DNA from: Neostapfia colusana | Taxonomy: Eukaryota > Streptophyta > Magnoliopsida > Poales > Poaceae | Assembly: GCA_030760725.1 (NCBI GenBank) | Contig: JASWHV010000005.1 | Span: 28,467,241-28,531,240 of the forward strand | Length of the DNA: 64,000 nucleotides | Reading direction: 5' to 3' | Part shown: positions 45,888-57,430 of the stretch, one piece after another | How the letters are laid out: each line of letters starts with the position of its first letter | Position numbering within the stretch: position 1 is the first letter of the stretch | Notes under the pieces: model-generated | Seen by the model: only the letters and a program-made list of their open reading frames with translations | What the model was told of the DNA's origin: nothing | The model's database searches: none | Translations under genes and position numbers: made by a program

Positions 45888-46177
45888 GCGTGTAATCTGT
45901 CCTCAACCTTGCCTGTGGGGATGGAGTAGAGATGGAGCCGCTGCTGCTTAGATTGCTTCCGCATTAGTAAGAAAACTTCCGCTGCTAGAATAAAAGACTT
46001 CCGCTGTGAGCATGAGTCCAAGACTCATGAGACATTGTAATAATCTCTGTTATTCGTGGTCATATATATTCTGAAATTCAGTTTGTGGATGATGTGTATA
46101 TGTGTGATGAACATCCTGGGCACACATATGCATCAGTTCTCGGTTCCGTGGTTTTCCACAGAATTGAGGGCGTCACA
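44867..46177 (+). repeat. 5' LTR of C, part after D
   Basis: It resumes ATCGGAGGGAGATC directly after the right TSD and ends GAGGGCGTCACA. It contains the paired 31-bp hairpin repeats (45535-45585) and exon 3 (45853-45887). Confidence 0.9.
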
Positions 46178-46637
46178 GATTGGTATCAGAGCCACGGGTT
46201 GACGGTAGGTTATACGCTTAGATAGATCACAGATTGGTATCAGACACAGATTGGTAGCTAAGCCACGCTGACCGTAGGATGCATAGATTGGCCTTGAAAC
46301 TACCTTGACCATAGAATACAAGCCTAGGAAAGGCCATAGTTGGATCAAAGATTGGCAACACCCTAAGCCATATAGGACCCCCATTGAACAAGCCTTGACT
46401 AGGAGTTGTATGAGCCCTTGCGATGATTGTTTATGATTGTGTGTTTAGTGTGAGTTGTGGGACGTCTCAAAGCGTTGTCCATATCCAGACATAAGTAGAA
46501 AGAGGTGTGAGATGCCTCGGCACTTGCTCACATCCTCATATGGGCTGATATATATAGTCCAATCCACCTTGATGCATATAGATAGGGGGATCCATCTAAC
46601 CTTCTAAGCTTCTATTATATTTCTTTCTCTCTCACAG
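46178..46637 (+). other. 5' leader of C with duplicated primer-site region
   Basis: The primer site TGGTATCAGAGCC is at 46181-46193. A second TGGTATCAGA lies at 46235-46244 within a tandem repeat related to that of A. Candidate donor GTAGGT is at 46205. It ends TCTTTCTCTCTCACAG|ATG, a strong acceptor-like context. Confidence 0.75.
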
Positions 46638-47790
46638 ATGGTGAGAGGAAACACCGGCCGATGGAACGTCCGTGACAACCAAGAGGATGGCCACGATGAA
46701 GTTCCTGTTAACCCCGGAGCTGGTGAGAACAACCTGGAACGGTTGATGGCCATGCAGAATCAACTTATGCAACCCATGATCCAAACTTTAGGTCAGTTGC
46801 AGGCCAACAACAACAACCCCGTTCCGGCACCACCGCCACCACCACCGCCGGCTCATAACAGACTGAGAGAGTTCATGAGGACTCGACCACCCACCTTTGC
46901 TTAAGCTAACGACCCCATGGATGCCGACTACTGGTTGAAATCCATGGAAGCTTGCCATAGTGCAGTGCAATGACCGAGAGAAGGTTCTTTTTGCGTCGCA
47001 CCAACTCATGGGAGCTGCCGCTGACTGGTGGGATGCCCTATGCAACGCTCATGTCGACCCGGAGACGATCAATTGGACTGAGTTCAAGGAGAGTTTCCGC
47101 TCTCATTACATCCCTGCGGTGTAATGATACTAAAGAGACAGGAGTTCGAAGGTCTCCGCCAAGGACAGAAGCGTGAATGAGTATCTCAACAAGTTCACGC
47201 AACTGTCCTGGTATGCCCCCGAAGACGTCAACTTGGACCAAAGGAAGCAGTACCTGTTCATGAGAGGGTTGAACAATGAGATCCAGGTTCAGCTCCTCAA
47301 CAATGACTACGCGAGCTTCCAGAAGCTGGTTGACAAGGCTATAGTAGTTGAAAGCAAGATCCGAGAGATCGAGCGAGAGTGCAAGAGGAAGATGCCATAC
47401 CAGCCACAAGGGAGCAACGTACGACCTCGGTACATGCCCCCAGCTGCACCGAAGTATGGATCGACCACTCCTGCATACCACCCTAATCAGCTACCACAGC
47501 AACGACCCGTTGCACAAGCACCTCGTGCGCCCTTGCCTCATATGCCCTGACCCAACATGGGCGCTCCTGTTCAAAACCCCCGCTCCAACGTACCTGCTGC
47601 CGTAGGCAACAGGGCATGCTTTGCATGTGGGGAAACAGGACACTTCGCGAGCCAGTGCCCGAGGAGAGGCCCTGGACAGCAAGGCAACGTGCCCAGGCAG
47701 AACCCGCGACCGAACGGAGGGGACAATCAAAGAAACCGTGGACAGCAGAACTATGCTCACGGCAACATGAACCATGTCTCTGCTGAGGAA
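46638..47790 (+). pseudogene. gag: gag of C, frameshifted
   Basis: ATG 46638 reads MVRGNTGRWNVRDNQEDGHD and ends at TAA 46902, where A has Gln (FAQAND). A short deletion near 46950 (A has KSMEKKLAIVQC) and shifts near 47122 and 47170 follow. The capsid resumes in 47173-47550 (YLNKFTQLSWYAPEDV), with a TGA at about 47548. The nucleocapsid has CFACGETGHFASQC (about 47617-47660). It aligns with A's gag throughout. Confidence 0.85.
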
Positions 47791-48216
47791 GCACAACAGG
47801 CTTACGACGTCGTAATTAGTATGTTCTTTGCCAACTCCAACTCAGCCACCATCTTATTTGATTCTGGAGCATCACATTCCTTCATATCATCCAAGTATGT
47901 TGCCAAGCATAATCTACCCATATCACACTTGAGTTGTACTATGTTGGTTAATTCTCCTGGTGGAGAGATGAGGACTAATACAGTATGTCCGAAAGTAAGC
48001 CTTAAAATAAGGGGGGTAGACTTCCTTGCCGACCTCATTGTCTTGGATTCCCAAGGGCTTGACATAAAACTCGGGATGGATTGGTTAAGCAAGCACAACG
48101 GAGTAATCCAATGTGCTGAAAGGAGCGTGCAGTTGACAAACGAGCACGGTATTCGTAATGAGTTTAAGTCAGCCCAACAAACAACCGAAACGGTGATTTT
48201 GAACCACGTCGAATGA
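47791..48216 (+). pseudogene. Aspartic protease of C
   Basis: Continuous with the nucleocapsid frame 47557-48216. ILFDSGASHSFISSKYVAK retains DSG, then MLVNSPGGEMRTN and LGMDWLSKHNGVIQ. It ends at TGA 48214, after which the RT frame continues without shift. Confidence 0.85.
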
Positions 48217-49349
48217 GCAACATTTGACCGCATTCCAGTGGTTCAGGAATTCACGGACGTGTTTCCAGAGGAGCTTCCAGGTATGCCACCTGACCGGGAC
48301 ATTGAGTTTGCCATTGATTTGGTACCTGGAACTGCACCCATAGCAAAGAGACCCTATAGGATGCCCGTCAATGAACTAGTGGAACTCAAGAAGCAAATTC
48401 ATGAACGGTTGGAGAAGGGTTTTATACGTCCCAGCTCGTCGCCATGGGGAGCCCCCGTGCTCTTCGTACACAAGAAGGATGGGACCCAAAGGATGTGCGT
48501 GGACTAAAGGTCTCTTAACGAGGTGACAATCAAGAACAAATACCCTATGCCCCGTATAGAAGACATATTCGATCAAATGAAAGGAGCCCGAGTGTTCTCC
48601 AAGATTGATATTCGGTCGGGATACTTCCAGCTGAAGATTAAGCCCTCCGATATACCCAAGACTGCCTTTCGAACACGGTATGGTTCATATGAATATACCG
48701 TCATGTCTTTTGGGTTAACAAATGCACCCGCATACTTCATGTACCTTATGACCAAGGTTTTCATGGAGTACTTCGATAAGTTCGTCGTGGTTTTTATCGA
48801 CGACATTATGGTGTATTCAAAAAGTGAGGAGGAGCATGAAGAACATTTGAGATTGACCTTGCAGAAAATGCGTGAGCATCAATTGTATGCCAAGCTTAAC
48901 AAGTGTCAATTTTGGCTAAAGGAGATATCGTTCCTAGGCCACATTATCGCCAAGGAAGGAGTATCAGTTGATCCCGGAAAAGTGGGAGATGTTCTGAAGT
49001 TGAACCAACCGCAAAACGTGAGGGATATTCGGAGTTTGCTTGGGATGGCTGGATACTACCGACGCTTCATAAAGGACTTCTCTAAGATAGCAAACCCTAT
49101 AACGGAGTTGCTAACTAAGGGAAAAGCCTTCCAATGGACACCAGCATGCTAAGAAAGTTTTGAGGAACTCAAGAAAAGGCTAACCACAGCACCGGTTTTG
49201 GTATTGCCGGATGTGAGCAAGAGCTTTGACATATATTGTGACGCATCCATACAAGGGCTCGGATGTGTTCTTATGCAAGAAGGACAAGTGGTAGCCTATG
49301 CCTCACGACAATTAAAGAAACACGAGCTTAATTATCCTACACATGACTG
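48217..49349 (+). pseudogene. Reverse transcriptase and truncated RNase H of C
   Basis: FPEELPGMPPDRDIEFAIDL, MCVD followed by TAA (48505), KIDIRSGYFQLKI, and catalytic FIDDIMVYSK (about 48793-48822). LGMAGYYRRFIKDF follows, then TAA at 49150, where Gln is usual (AC-stop-ESFEEL). RNase H begins CDASIQGLGCVLMQ and stops at LNYPTHD (about 49347), where the sequence jumps into LTR. Integrase is absent. Confidence 0.9.
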
Positions 49350-50695
49350 GGGTTGTTAATGAACATGGATCGGAGGTAGAACTAGGCAAGCCTGGGTTTG
49401 TGAATGAGGTAGAAAGAGATGGTGGTTTACTTACCGTAGATCTAAGGACCGGTTCATGCGAGCACATGCCAGGATAACAGTGCCACCACAAGGCCAAGTA
49501 TGGGTGCGGCTTAGCTGACTAATTAGGTAAGTTGCAAGATCGTTATGGACCGTTGAAGGCACGGGGAATGGGAGTCGAGTGAGGACTGCCCTGGGAACTG
49601 CATGGCACAAGAGGGGGCCCGTGGGTGGGAGAATTGGAGATTCTAGCCTGCGGGTGAAACCTTAGTGAGTCCATACATCTAGCAACCCCTTTGTAAAGGC
49701 TATTTTGTGATCTCTTGGCCATACACCGACGGTTGTGTACTGGTATAATGGAGGTTCTGCAGTCGCCGACGGGTGACGAAATCACAAACTTGTGAGTAAA
49801 GAGGTGCAAACTCTGCAGAGTCTAAAACTATCATGATAGCCGAGCTTACAGTCACGAGCGCCTGGCCAACTTCCATGATTAGTTGGGATGGTTATTGGCT
49901 ATGGTTATTGGGTATGGTTTTTGGAAGGTTTTGTTTTGGTTTTGTTTTCGGGACTGTTGAGTCCGGGTGATAAGATGGGTTGCATGACTGTTGAGTCATG
50001 GCAACGAGGTTGGTCGGTGTGAGATGAAATTGTTTATGAGATGAAATGGTAGCGAATACGAGATGGTATTCGTGAGATGGTAGCGAATACGAGAAGGTAT
50101 TCGTGAACAAGAAATAGGTTGATTAATGTCTGGTTGGGACATGGAAGGTAATGAATATAATGGAGGTATGATTGGTATTTTAGTACATGTTGGGATTACA
50201 TTCGCTTAAAGATAAGTTGCTGTTTTATCATGGTTTTGTTAAATAACTTTGCTTTCTGCAATGAGCCTTTTTATACCTACCTTGTTGTGAGCTACATATC
50301 ATATTTTCCCGCACTTGCTGAGTACATCTTTGTACTCAAACTTGCATTATTATTTCATCGTCAGCAACAGGAGGAGATTACTATGAAGACCAGGTGGAGC
50401 ATTAGGCGTGTAATCTGTCCTCAACTTTGCATGTGGGGATGGAGTAGAGATGGAGCCGCTGCTGCTTAGATTGCTTCCGCGTTAGTTAGAAAACTTCCGC
50501 TGCTAGAATAAAAGACTTCTGCTGTGAGCATGAGTCCAAGACTCATGAGACATTGTAATAAACTATGTTATTCATGGTCATATATATTCTGAAATTCAGT
50601 TTGTGGATGATGTGTATATGTGTGATGAACATCCTGGGCACACATATGCATCAGTTCTCGGTTCCGTGGTTTTCCACAGAATTGAGGGCATCACA
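49350..50695 (+). repeat. Truncated 3' LTR of C
   Basis: It begins mid-LTR at GGTTGTTAATGAACATGG, equivalent to 30621-30638 of the 5' LTR, and ends GAGGGCATCACA at 50695. It retains the hairpin repeats, exon 3 (50371-50405) and AATAAA (50557-50562). Confidence 0.9.
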
Positions 50696-50700
50696 GAAAA
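50696..50700 (+). repeat. Right TSD of C (GAAAA)
   Basis: Matches 28853-28857; B's LTR resumes at 50701 with CCTATGGAATTCC. Confidence 0.85.
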
Positions 50701-51750
50701 CCTATGGAATTCCTTAGAGGCTCTAATATTGACCAAATAGGCCTTTATTTGTACAAGGCTCAAATGAACCTTGTTTCAAATGAAACTTGGTCAAGACTCT
50801 GGTTAGGACCTTACCAACCATAAAAATTTCAAAGCCAAAGGGGGGCTAGCTAGAGTTATAGTAATTACTTATTCAAGTTTACACATTGCATTTGAATTGA
50901 CATGTAGTATCTCATTAACGTGTAGTCGCTGAAGGCGAGGAGACTCCGGAAGTGCTCGACTTCCGCCTTCTGTACGAAGACCTAACCACTGACCAGCAGC
51001 AACAAGGCAAGCCCCGGTTTGCATTAACCATTTTATCAAGTTTTTCTTTGTTTACATGTCTAGTGTGAAGTATTAATGTGCATTAGGTGTAGGATGGATG
51101 GAACCCCACTTGCATAACCAGAATTTGCCTATAAGAGTTAGGGTAGTGTCTAAGACCTCGAGTAGACAGGCTATGCTTAATGATTCATACGACTTCAGTA
51201 CAAGTCGAGTAGTTGGAATCTACTCGCGAGTTTAGGCTGGGGACACACGGGATTGGTTCGAGTGATGTGAGATCACTTTAGTAATGAAAATGAGACTAGG
51301 CATGGGCTAGGGCGCAGCAAGAGGAAGTCTTGTGTGCGCTGCCCTGCCCGTGTCGATTGAGGACCGATCCGTGTGCGGCCCTGCTGAACAAGTATTGAAC
51401 GTACCGAAGGCATATCGGATATATGGGCCCCGGTAAACCGATGTAACCTAAACCTCCGGGCGTCGAGGTATAACGCACCGATTTATAGGTTTAGGCTGAG
51501 GGCAGCAAGGTGGAAATCTGCTAACGGGCATAGAGAGATGCTCCGTGTAGGGACCTCCTGCTCGTTTCGGTGCGACTGGTTCGACGTTTGGGCTGTTGGG
51601 TGAAAGTTTGTCCCGTACGACATCGAGTGAGCGTGCTGTGCAGCTCCACGGGTGGGCTTACGTGACGTGCTCTTTGGGTCTCCCTGCAGGTGTATATCGA
51701 GTCAATTCGCCGTCGCTCGCGGTGACGAGTACCGCTTGTTCACTGTGCCG
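50701..51750 (+). repeat. 3' LTR of B, second part
   Basis: It matches 18498-19547 of the 5' LTR and includes LTR exon 2 (50926-51006, EETPEVLDFRLLYEDL, donor AAG|GCAAGC at 51007). It is cut at 51750 by E; TGCCG (51746-51750) is the likely TSD. Confidence 0.9.
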
Positions 51751-54700
51751 TGACACGACCCCACGGTCTTGTCGAGCCAGGATCACGCTGAGAGGTGCTG
51801 CGTTGCACAACACCGGATAACACACATCAAAGGTACAAAGCGGAAGCAAACATTTTATTCATAAACTGGTTTATGAACATTTGTAAATCAAAATAAGTTC
51901 AGTCTACACTCACGGGCGTAGACTACGCATCAAGTTCACGTTCAGCCCTTGAACGTGTCCTTGCTAGGACACACGCACACTAACTCTGCGGCGTGCACGA
52001 CTCCCACTCGACGGGGTTCCCCTCCTGGGGTTCCGTCTCCTCTTCGGGAGTCCCTTCCTCATAGAACCCTGCAAAAGCTTCAAACACAAGCAGTGAGCAC
52101 GAAGGCTCGGCAAGACTGACCCGTCTCTCCTAATCATGGAACTTCTACATGAGGGTGATAGGTACAGGAGATGAAAAGCAGTTGCAAGGACTCGCCTAAT
52201 TAGTGGAACCTTACTTTCAAGTTTTAGCAGAACCTTACGCTAAGGCACATGAGAGAGCCGCAATCAAACAAGAAACGCATTTCTCTCATGTACTTGGCTC
52301 AAAGTTGAAAGGAACTTTAATTAGCTCTAAACTATGGCAAAACATTAACAATCAAGTCCATCTTTCAATCAGCAACATTTTAACATGTAACTAGCCTGTT
52401 CTTTCTACGTCACGGTACAGTGAACAAGTGGTACTCACTGACCGCGAGGGACGGTGATTATAATTGATTTACACCTCCAGTGTTACCCGAACAACCCGTC
52501 ACATACGCCCGTACTCGATGTTGCCTACAGCAACCATCACCGACGCCGCACGCAACCACCTTTCACCCGTCAGCCAAATATTGAACCGGTCCAATCGTCC
52601 CGAGCAAGAGGTCTCTGCACGCGCATCTCAGTGCCGGCAGCCGATTTACACCTCAAGCTCTCAACCTACCCTCTGAACGACGGGCAATGCCTCAATACCC
52701 AGCTACCCGAGTTACATCGGTTTCCCGGTTCCCATATATCCGGTAGGTCTTTGGTACTGTTCTAGCTTGCTCAACAGGCCCGCACACGGCTCGATCCTCA
52801 ATCGACACAAGCGGAGCTATAGCACACAGGCCCCAAAGTCCTTCTGCCCTTACTCTCCGCTCGGTCTCATTTTTCTTGCCATGTGTATCATGTGCTATTT
52901 CTACCCGAGTCGAGTGCCTCTAGCCTATGCTCGCGAGTAGTTCCAACTACTTGACTTGTACCGAATCCTACCCTAACTTAGCTTTGCAGTAGCTACCGGG
53001 GTTAGCAATCCTAAGCCCAACCCATGGTTTTCTTGGCTATGCAATTTGGTTTCCAAACAAGACTCCAATGCAAGATAATTATACTCAAGTATGTGCTCCA
53101 AACAATAAAACTTTGTAAAAAGGTTAATGCAAACAGGAGCTTGCCTTGCTGCTCTTGGTCGTAGGCTAGCTGCTCCTCCGGAGTAACGAAGTCTAGGACT
53201 TCAGGTTCCTCCTCGACCTTAGCGACTACATGATATAAGAAGTACATGTATTAATTTAAATGCATTTGAACTGACTTTAAACTTGTGAAATCTATAACTC
53301 TTACTAGACAGACCCAATGACTGTGAAACTTTTATTGTGGCTTGGTTACAACCTAAACAGAGACTTGGTCAAGTTTTAGCTGCAGCAAAGCTCATTTGAG
53401 CCCTCCACAATTAATTATGTACTTGACCTTAATTGAAGGCTTTTAGGATGTTCTAAGGATTTCCATGAAACAAACTATGACTTTCTGAAAACTAGATTTT
53501 CAGAGGGTTTTAATGAAATTGGTCTCACTTAATTTGAAGGTTCCTAACTAAAGATATGAGCTAAACAATTCCAGGGGAAATTCTGAAAATGTTTCTGAAC
53601 ATTTTCTATTTTCTCTGAAACAGTTTCACTAATCACACCATTAGGTGGATCAAATGAGCTCAAATGGGTCTGAAATTTTTATGGTAGTTCAGGGATATTT
53701 TGGTGAACATCCCAGCAAAATTTCAGAAGTTTCCCCCACAGGATTCTCCAGTTAAAATTCCAAACAATTTACACTTTGAGGAATTAATTCTGGAGACATA
53801 AGGATTTTCATGAAGTGAAACTTGATTTGATGGAAAGTGCTCAGAGAGCTGAATCCAACAAAATTTGGTTCACTCAATTTGGAGCTTTCTAGCCAAAGTT
53901 ATTAGGATTAGAAGTTTGAAGGAAATCTGAAAATCGGGGGAAAAGTTTAAATCTGCCGGGGTCCGCGGGGACACGTGTTAGGCGCGGAGGTGACAGCACA
54001 CTGCGGCCCACAGGGTCATTGCGCGCCAGCACACCAGATCCCGGCCACACCCGATCCTTGTTTGAATTTTTAAACCGCTGACGTGTGGGCCAGCCGGCTT
54101 CATCTTCCTCCCGACGCCCGCGCTCTGCCGCCGGGATATCTCGCCGGAGAGCTCTCCGGCAGCTTCTGTAAAGCTCCAAACTTCACGCTTTTTGCCACCT
54201 CTGCCTATTTTCACTCGGGTAACAGGATTCTGGGCTCAGCTCGTCATGATAACGGCCGGCACATGGTCGGCGACGAGCGGCGGCTTCGGAAAGACTTCGG
54301 CCGTGTCGGCCGACTTCCCTAGCACCTCAACTAGTCGAGCAACCGGTCGGGGAGCATCAGTGGACCTCAGGGGAGGTCCACACGAGCTTGAAGCAGCTCG
54401 TGGGAAACCCAAAGTAGGTCCTCACCATGCGCCCGATGACTCCCGCTTGCTCCGCCGTCGGTAAACTTCGAAATACGCCGGGTACAGAGGTTCTCCGGCC
54501 AAAGGTTGTGAAGGCAACTTGTGCGTTACCGTGTCTAGTGTATGTGAGAGCGGATTGAGGCCATCTAATCCTTCCTAGAGTAAGAATTTGACAGAACCGC
54601 ACCCGAAGATCGTTCTGCACCCAGAAAGGGGAAAACTGGAAATTCGCCGCCGGTGAGCAAGCACTCGGGCTGTGGATCGGGGGTGAGCAGCACCGATCAC

Positions 54701-55775
54701 CAGCGCATTCAAGGGTGCCTTGTCTCGGGCATGACAACTCCCCGGTTGGGCTGTCCACGGGAGCCCGAAGTGCGGCGGCGTTAGGTCACCGGTTTGAACT
54801 CTCGGTATAGTCGAGATCGACCGGTTTCAGCTTAATTCTAGCAACGGGGAAGATGGAGGAAGGTTCCTAGTACCTTGCCGTAGCCCTGGAGGGGACGGGG
54901 AGGCTGTGATCACGCCTCCTTGATCAGCTCCGAGTGATCAGCTGCGATGGCGTGTTTCTGGTGCGAGGAAGCAGCAGAGTGTGCAGTGCTCACTCCGATC
55001 AGGGCGACGGCGTAGATAAGGTGGCTGCGAGGCAGTTCAGCAAGTCGTGGCGGCAAGCAGCTGGTGTCCCGATTGATTCCTCGCCGTGGCGGCTGCTCAG
55101 TCCGGCGCAAGAACCCGAGCTGGGTTTTCAGTCAGTTTGATTTGGATTAGTGGCTGACATGTGGGTCCCACTTCCAATTTTAACCTCTGAAATTAACTCC
55201 AATTCACTGTTGTAAACAGTGAGCCCCAAAATACCCATGGTGATTCAAATTATTCACCAATGAGCCATTTGAATTAATTAGGATTCAAATTGGGTTTGGT
55301 TTGAATGAATTTCAGCACATGTTCAGTTGAAATTCAAATAAAGTTTGAATTTGCCCCACTTAGCTCATGTCAAGATCAACTCCAAATGGAGTGAAACTTG
55401 GTGTGTGAGCTCACAAACATGTGCTGAATAAGAATATGCCTCCCACTTTTGAATTCATGGGATAAAAACAGTTTGAATTTGAATATGGTTTCAAACTGCC
55501 CTCTTTCTAGCTATACCCAAAATGACCTCAAAAAGGTTTTGAATTTGGGTGAAACTTGGCATGGACATCCTTAGCAATGTGTAGGAGTTTTCATATGCCC
55601 AGCCCCTCTATATCACATGTGGGAAACACCACTTTTGCAACATGTGAGTTTGTTCCCTAATGAGCATGTTGATGGTGGTTACTTGCTCTTCAAATGTGTT
55701 TATCAACTTGCTTCAAATGAGTTGTGTGTGTGGTGATGACACTTCAAGCATGTGTCAAAAACTGAGGCCCATACA
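51751..55775 (-). repeat. 3' LTR of E (4025 bp)
   Basis: On the minus strand it starts TGTATGGGCCTC (55775), immediately after the polypurine tract, and ends CCGTGGGGTCGTGTCA (51751). It shares LTR modules with B and D, including the split ORF. Confidence 0.9.
51980..53225 (-). CDS. Split short ORF in E's LTR (exons 53225-53145 and 52068-51980)
   Basis: After ATGTAG, exon 2 reads AKVEEEPEVLDFVTPEEQL and ends in DQEQQ before AAG|GCAAGC (53144). Intron 2 is 1076 bp and ends TTTTGCAG. Exon 3 completes a split Gly, reads FYEEGTPEEETEPQEG and VEWESCTPQ, and stops at TAG 51982-51980. An upstream donor candidate GGCAAG|GTACTAG lies near 54875. It parallels B and D on amino-acid content and splice phase. 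Start not identified. Confidence 0.4.
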
Positions 55776-55810
55776 TTCCTCCCCCCTTAAAAGAATCTCA
55801 TCCCGAGATT
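55776..55810 (-). other. Inverted repeat and polypurine tract of E
   Basis: On the minus strand: AATCTCG-GGA-TGAGATT (55810-55794), a 7-bp stem with one G-T pair, then TTTTAAGGGGGGAGGAA up to the LTR start. Confidence 0.8.
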
Positions 55811-55844
55811 ATAAGGTGAAAATGCGAGAGAGGATGGTGGAAAA

Positions 55845-57418
55845 TTACCGGATCTGTGACGTGAAAATGTCGGGGTAGTTAGTGCGAAGAAATCCTTCGC
55901 TCTCCCATGTCGCTTCGTCCACGGAGTGAGTCGGGCCTTTTCGTCAATGATCTGAACCGGTTCCTCCCGATAGGTGAGATCCGGTTGCAGTTCTTCAATG
56001 TCCTCCAGCTGAACGGTAGTAGATAGTTTGAGACACTTCCTCAGCTGGGAAATGTGAAATACGTCGTGCACAACGGAAAGTTCTTCTGGTAATTTCAGCC
56101 GGTATGCTACTGATCCACATATTTCGGTAATCTGGAATGGACCGATGAATCGGGGTGCTAACTTTCCTCTCACCCTGAATCTGTTTACGCCCTTCATTGG
56201 AGACACACGTAGGTATACGTGATCCCCCACTTCGAATTGTAATGGGCGTCTTCTCCGGTCCGCATACTGTTTCTGACGGGATTGGGCGGCTTTTAGGTTT
56301 GCTTGAATCAGTCGAACCTTCTCTTCCGCGTTGTTGACAAGGTCAATCCCGAAGGTAACCCTTTCGCCAGACTCACACCAGTTCAATGGTGTGCGGCATT
56401 TTCTTCCGTATAGCGCCTCGTAAGGCGCCATCTTGATGCTGGCTTGGTACCCATTGTTGTACGAGAACTCGGCTAGCGGCAAGTGATCATCCCAATTCTT
56501 GCCGTGGTTGATAGCGCAAGCTCGTAGCATATCTTCTAAGATCTGATTTACCCGTTCGGTTTGTCCATCCGTCTGCGGGTGGTATGCTGAACTACGGATC
56601 AGCTTCGTCCCCAAGGTAGCGTGCAGCTGCTCCCAAAAACGGGACACAAATAAAGTGCCCCGATCCGATATGATGGTACGGGGTACACCATACAAGCATA
56701 GGATCCATGAGATGTACAGTTCAGCGTACTTCTTGGCGTTGTAGTTGGTGTTGACCGGGATGAAATGGGCAACCTTGGTGAGCCGGTCGACGATCACCCA
56801 CACGGAATCATGTTTTTGAAAGGTGGTGGATAAACCGACGATGAAGTCCATGCTCACATCCTCCCACTTCCAGGCAGGAATGCCCAGTGGTTGTAGCAGT
56901 CCCGGTTTCCGCATATGGTCTGCCTTCACCCTTCGACATGTATCACACTCGGACACGTACTTTGCGATTTCCAGCTTCATCCGTGTCCACCAGAACTTGC
57001 TTCTGAGTTCTTGATACATCTTATTGCTGCCGGGGTGAATAGAAAATTTTGATAAGTGAGCCTCATTAAAAAATTTCCTCCGTAGCTCTGGGTTACGGGG
57101 TACAACGATCCGGTCCTTGAACCATAGGACGCCGTCTCCGTCCTTCCGGAAACATTTCAACTCCCCACTGTCTACATGTCTCCGCAAATGCGACATACCC
57201 TTGTCATGTTTCTGAGCTGCCGCTATTTCTTCACGGATGGTGGGGATCAATGCTAGGTTGTAGAGAGCTCCATGTGGAATCACATGCAGTGGTGGTTCGC
57301 TCTCTTCCAACGGTGTGATGGTCAGATTGTTGACGTGTGACTTGCGGCTCAGCGCATCTGCCACTACGTTTGCCTTCCCCGGATGATAATGGATCTCTAT
57401 TTCGTAATACTTTATCAA
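55845..57418 (-). pseudogene. Integrase and partly deleted chromodomain of E
   Basis: The frame 57418-55787 includes the end of RNase H (YHPGKANVVADALSR), the zinc finger (HLSKFSIHPGSNKMYQ, CDTCRRVKADHM), MDFIVGL, SDRGTLF, DGQTERVNQ in D-35-E spacing and the C-terminal fold. In the tail, VQIIDEKARLT jumps to sequence that reads VDEATWESEGFL in another frame, so roughly 50 bp coding for the aromatic WFYKVLWSNH core were lost near 55933. The true terminal stop is TAA 55847-55845. The integrase core looks intact. Confidence 0.9.
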
Positions 57419-57430
57419 TTCTAACCATCT

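Larger units (their letters stand above)
28858..50695 (+). mobile_element. Element C: family-1 element carrying D and a terminal deletion
   Basis: The 5' LTR is 28858-30638 plus 44867-46177 (3092 bp without D). The internal region is 46178-49349 and the truncated 3' LTR runs from about 49350 to 50695. TSDs GAAAA flank it. Pol stops inside RNase H and joins the middle of the 3' LTR, so integrase, chromodomain, polypurine tract and the first half of the 3' LTR were deleted after insertion. Confidence 0.9.
16440..51750 (+). mobile_element. Element B: full-length-type Tekay-like element, split by C and E
   Basis: Its 5' LTR is 16440-20179, internal region 20180-26744, and 3' LTR 26745-28857 continuing at 50701-51750, where E cuts it. 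It was inserted into LTR I; GATAC (16435-16439) is the left TSD and the right copy is beyond the window. Gag and Pol resemble D and E. About 630 bp of the 3' LTR must lie to the right of E. Confidence 0.9.
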
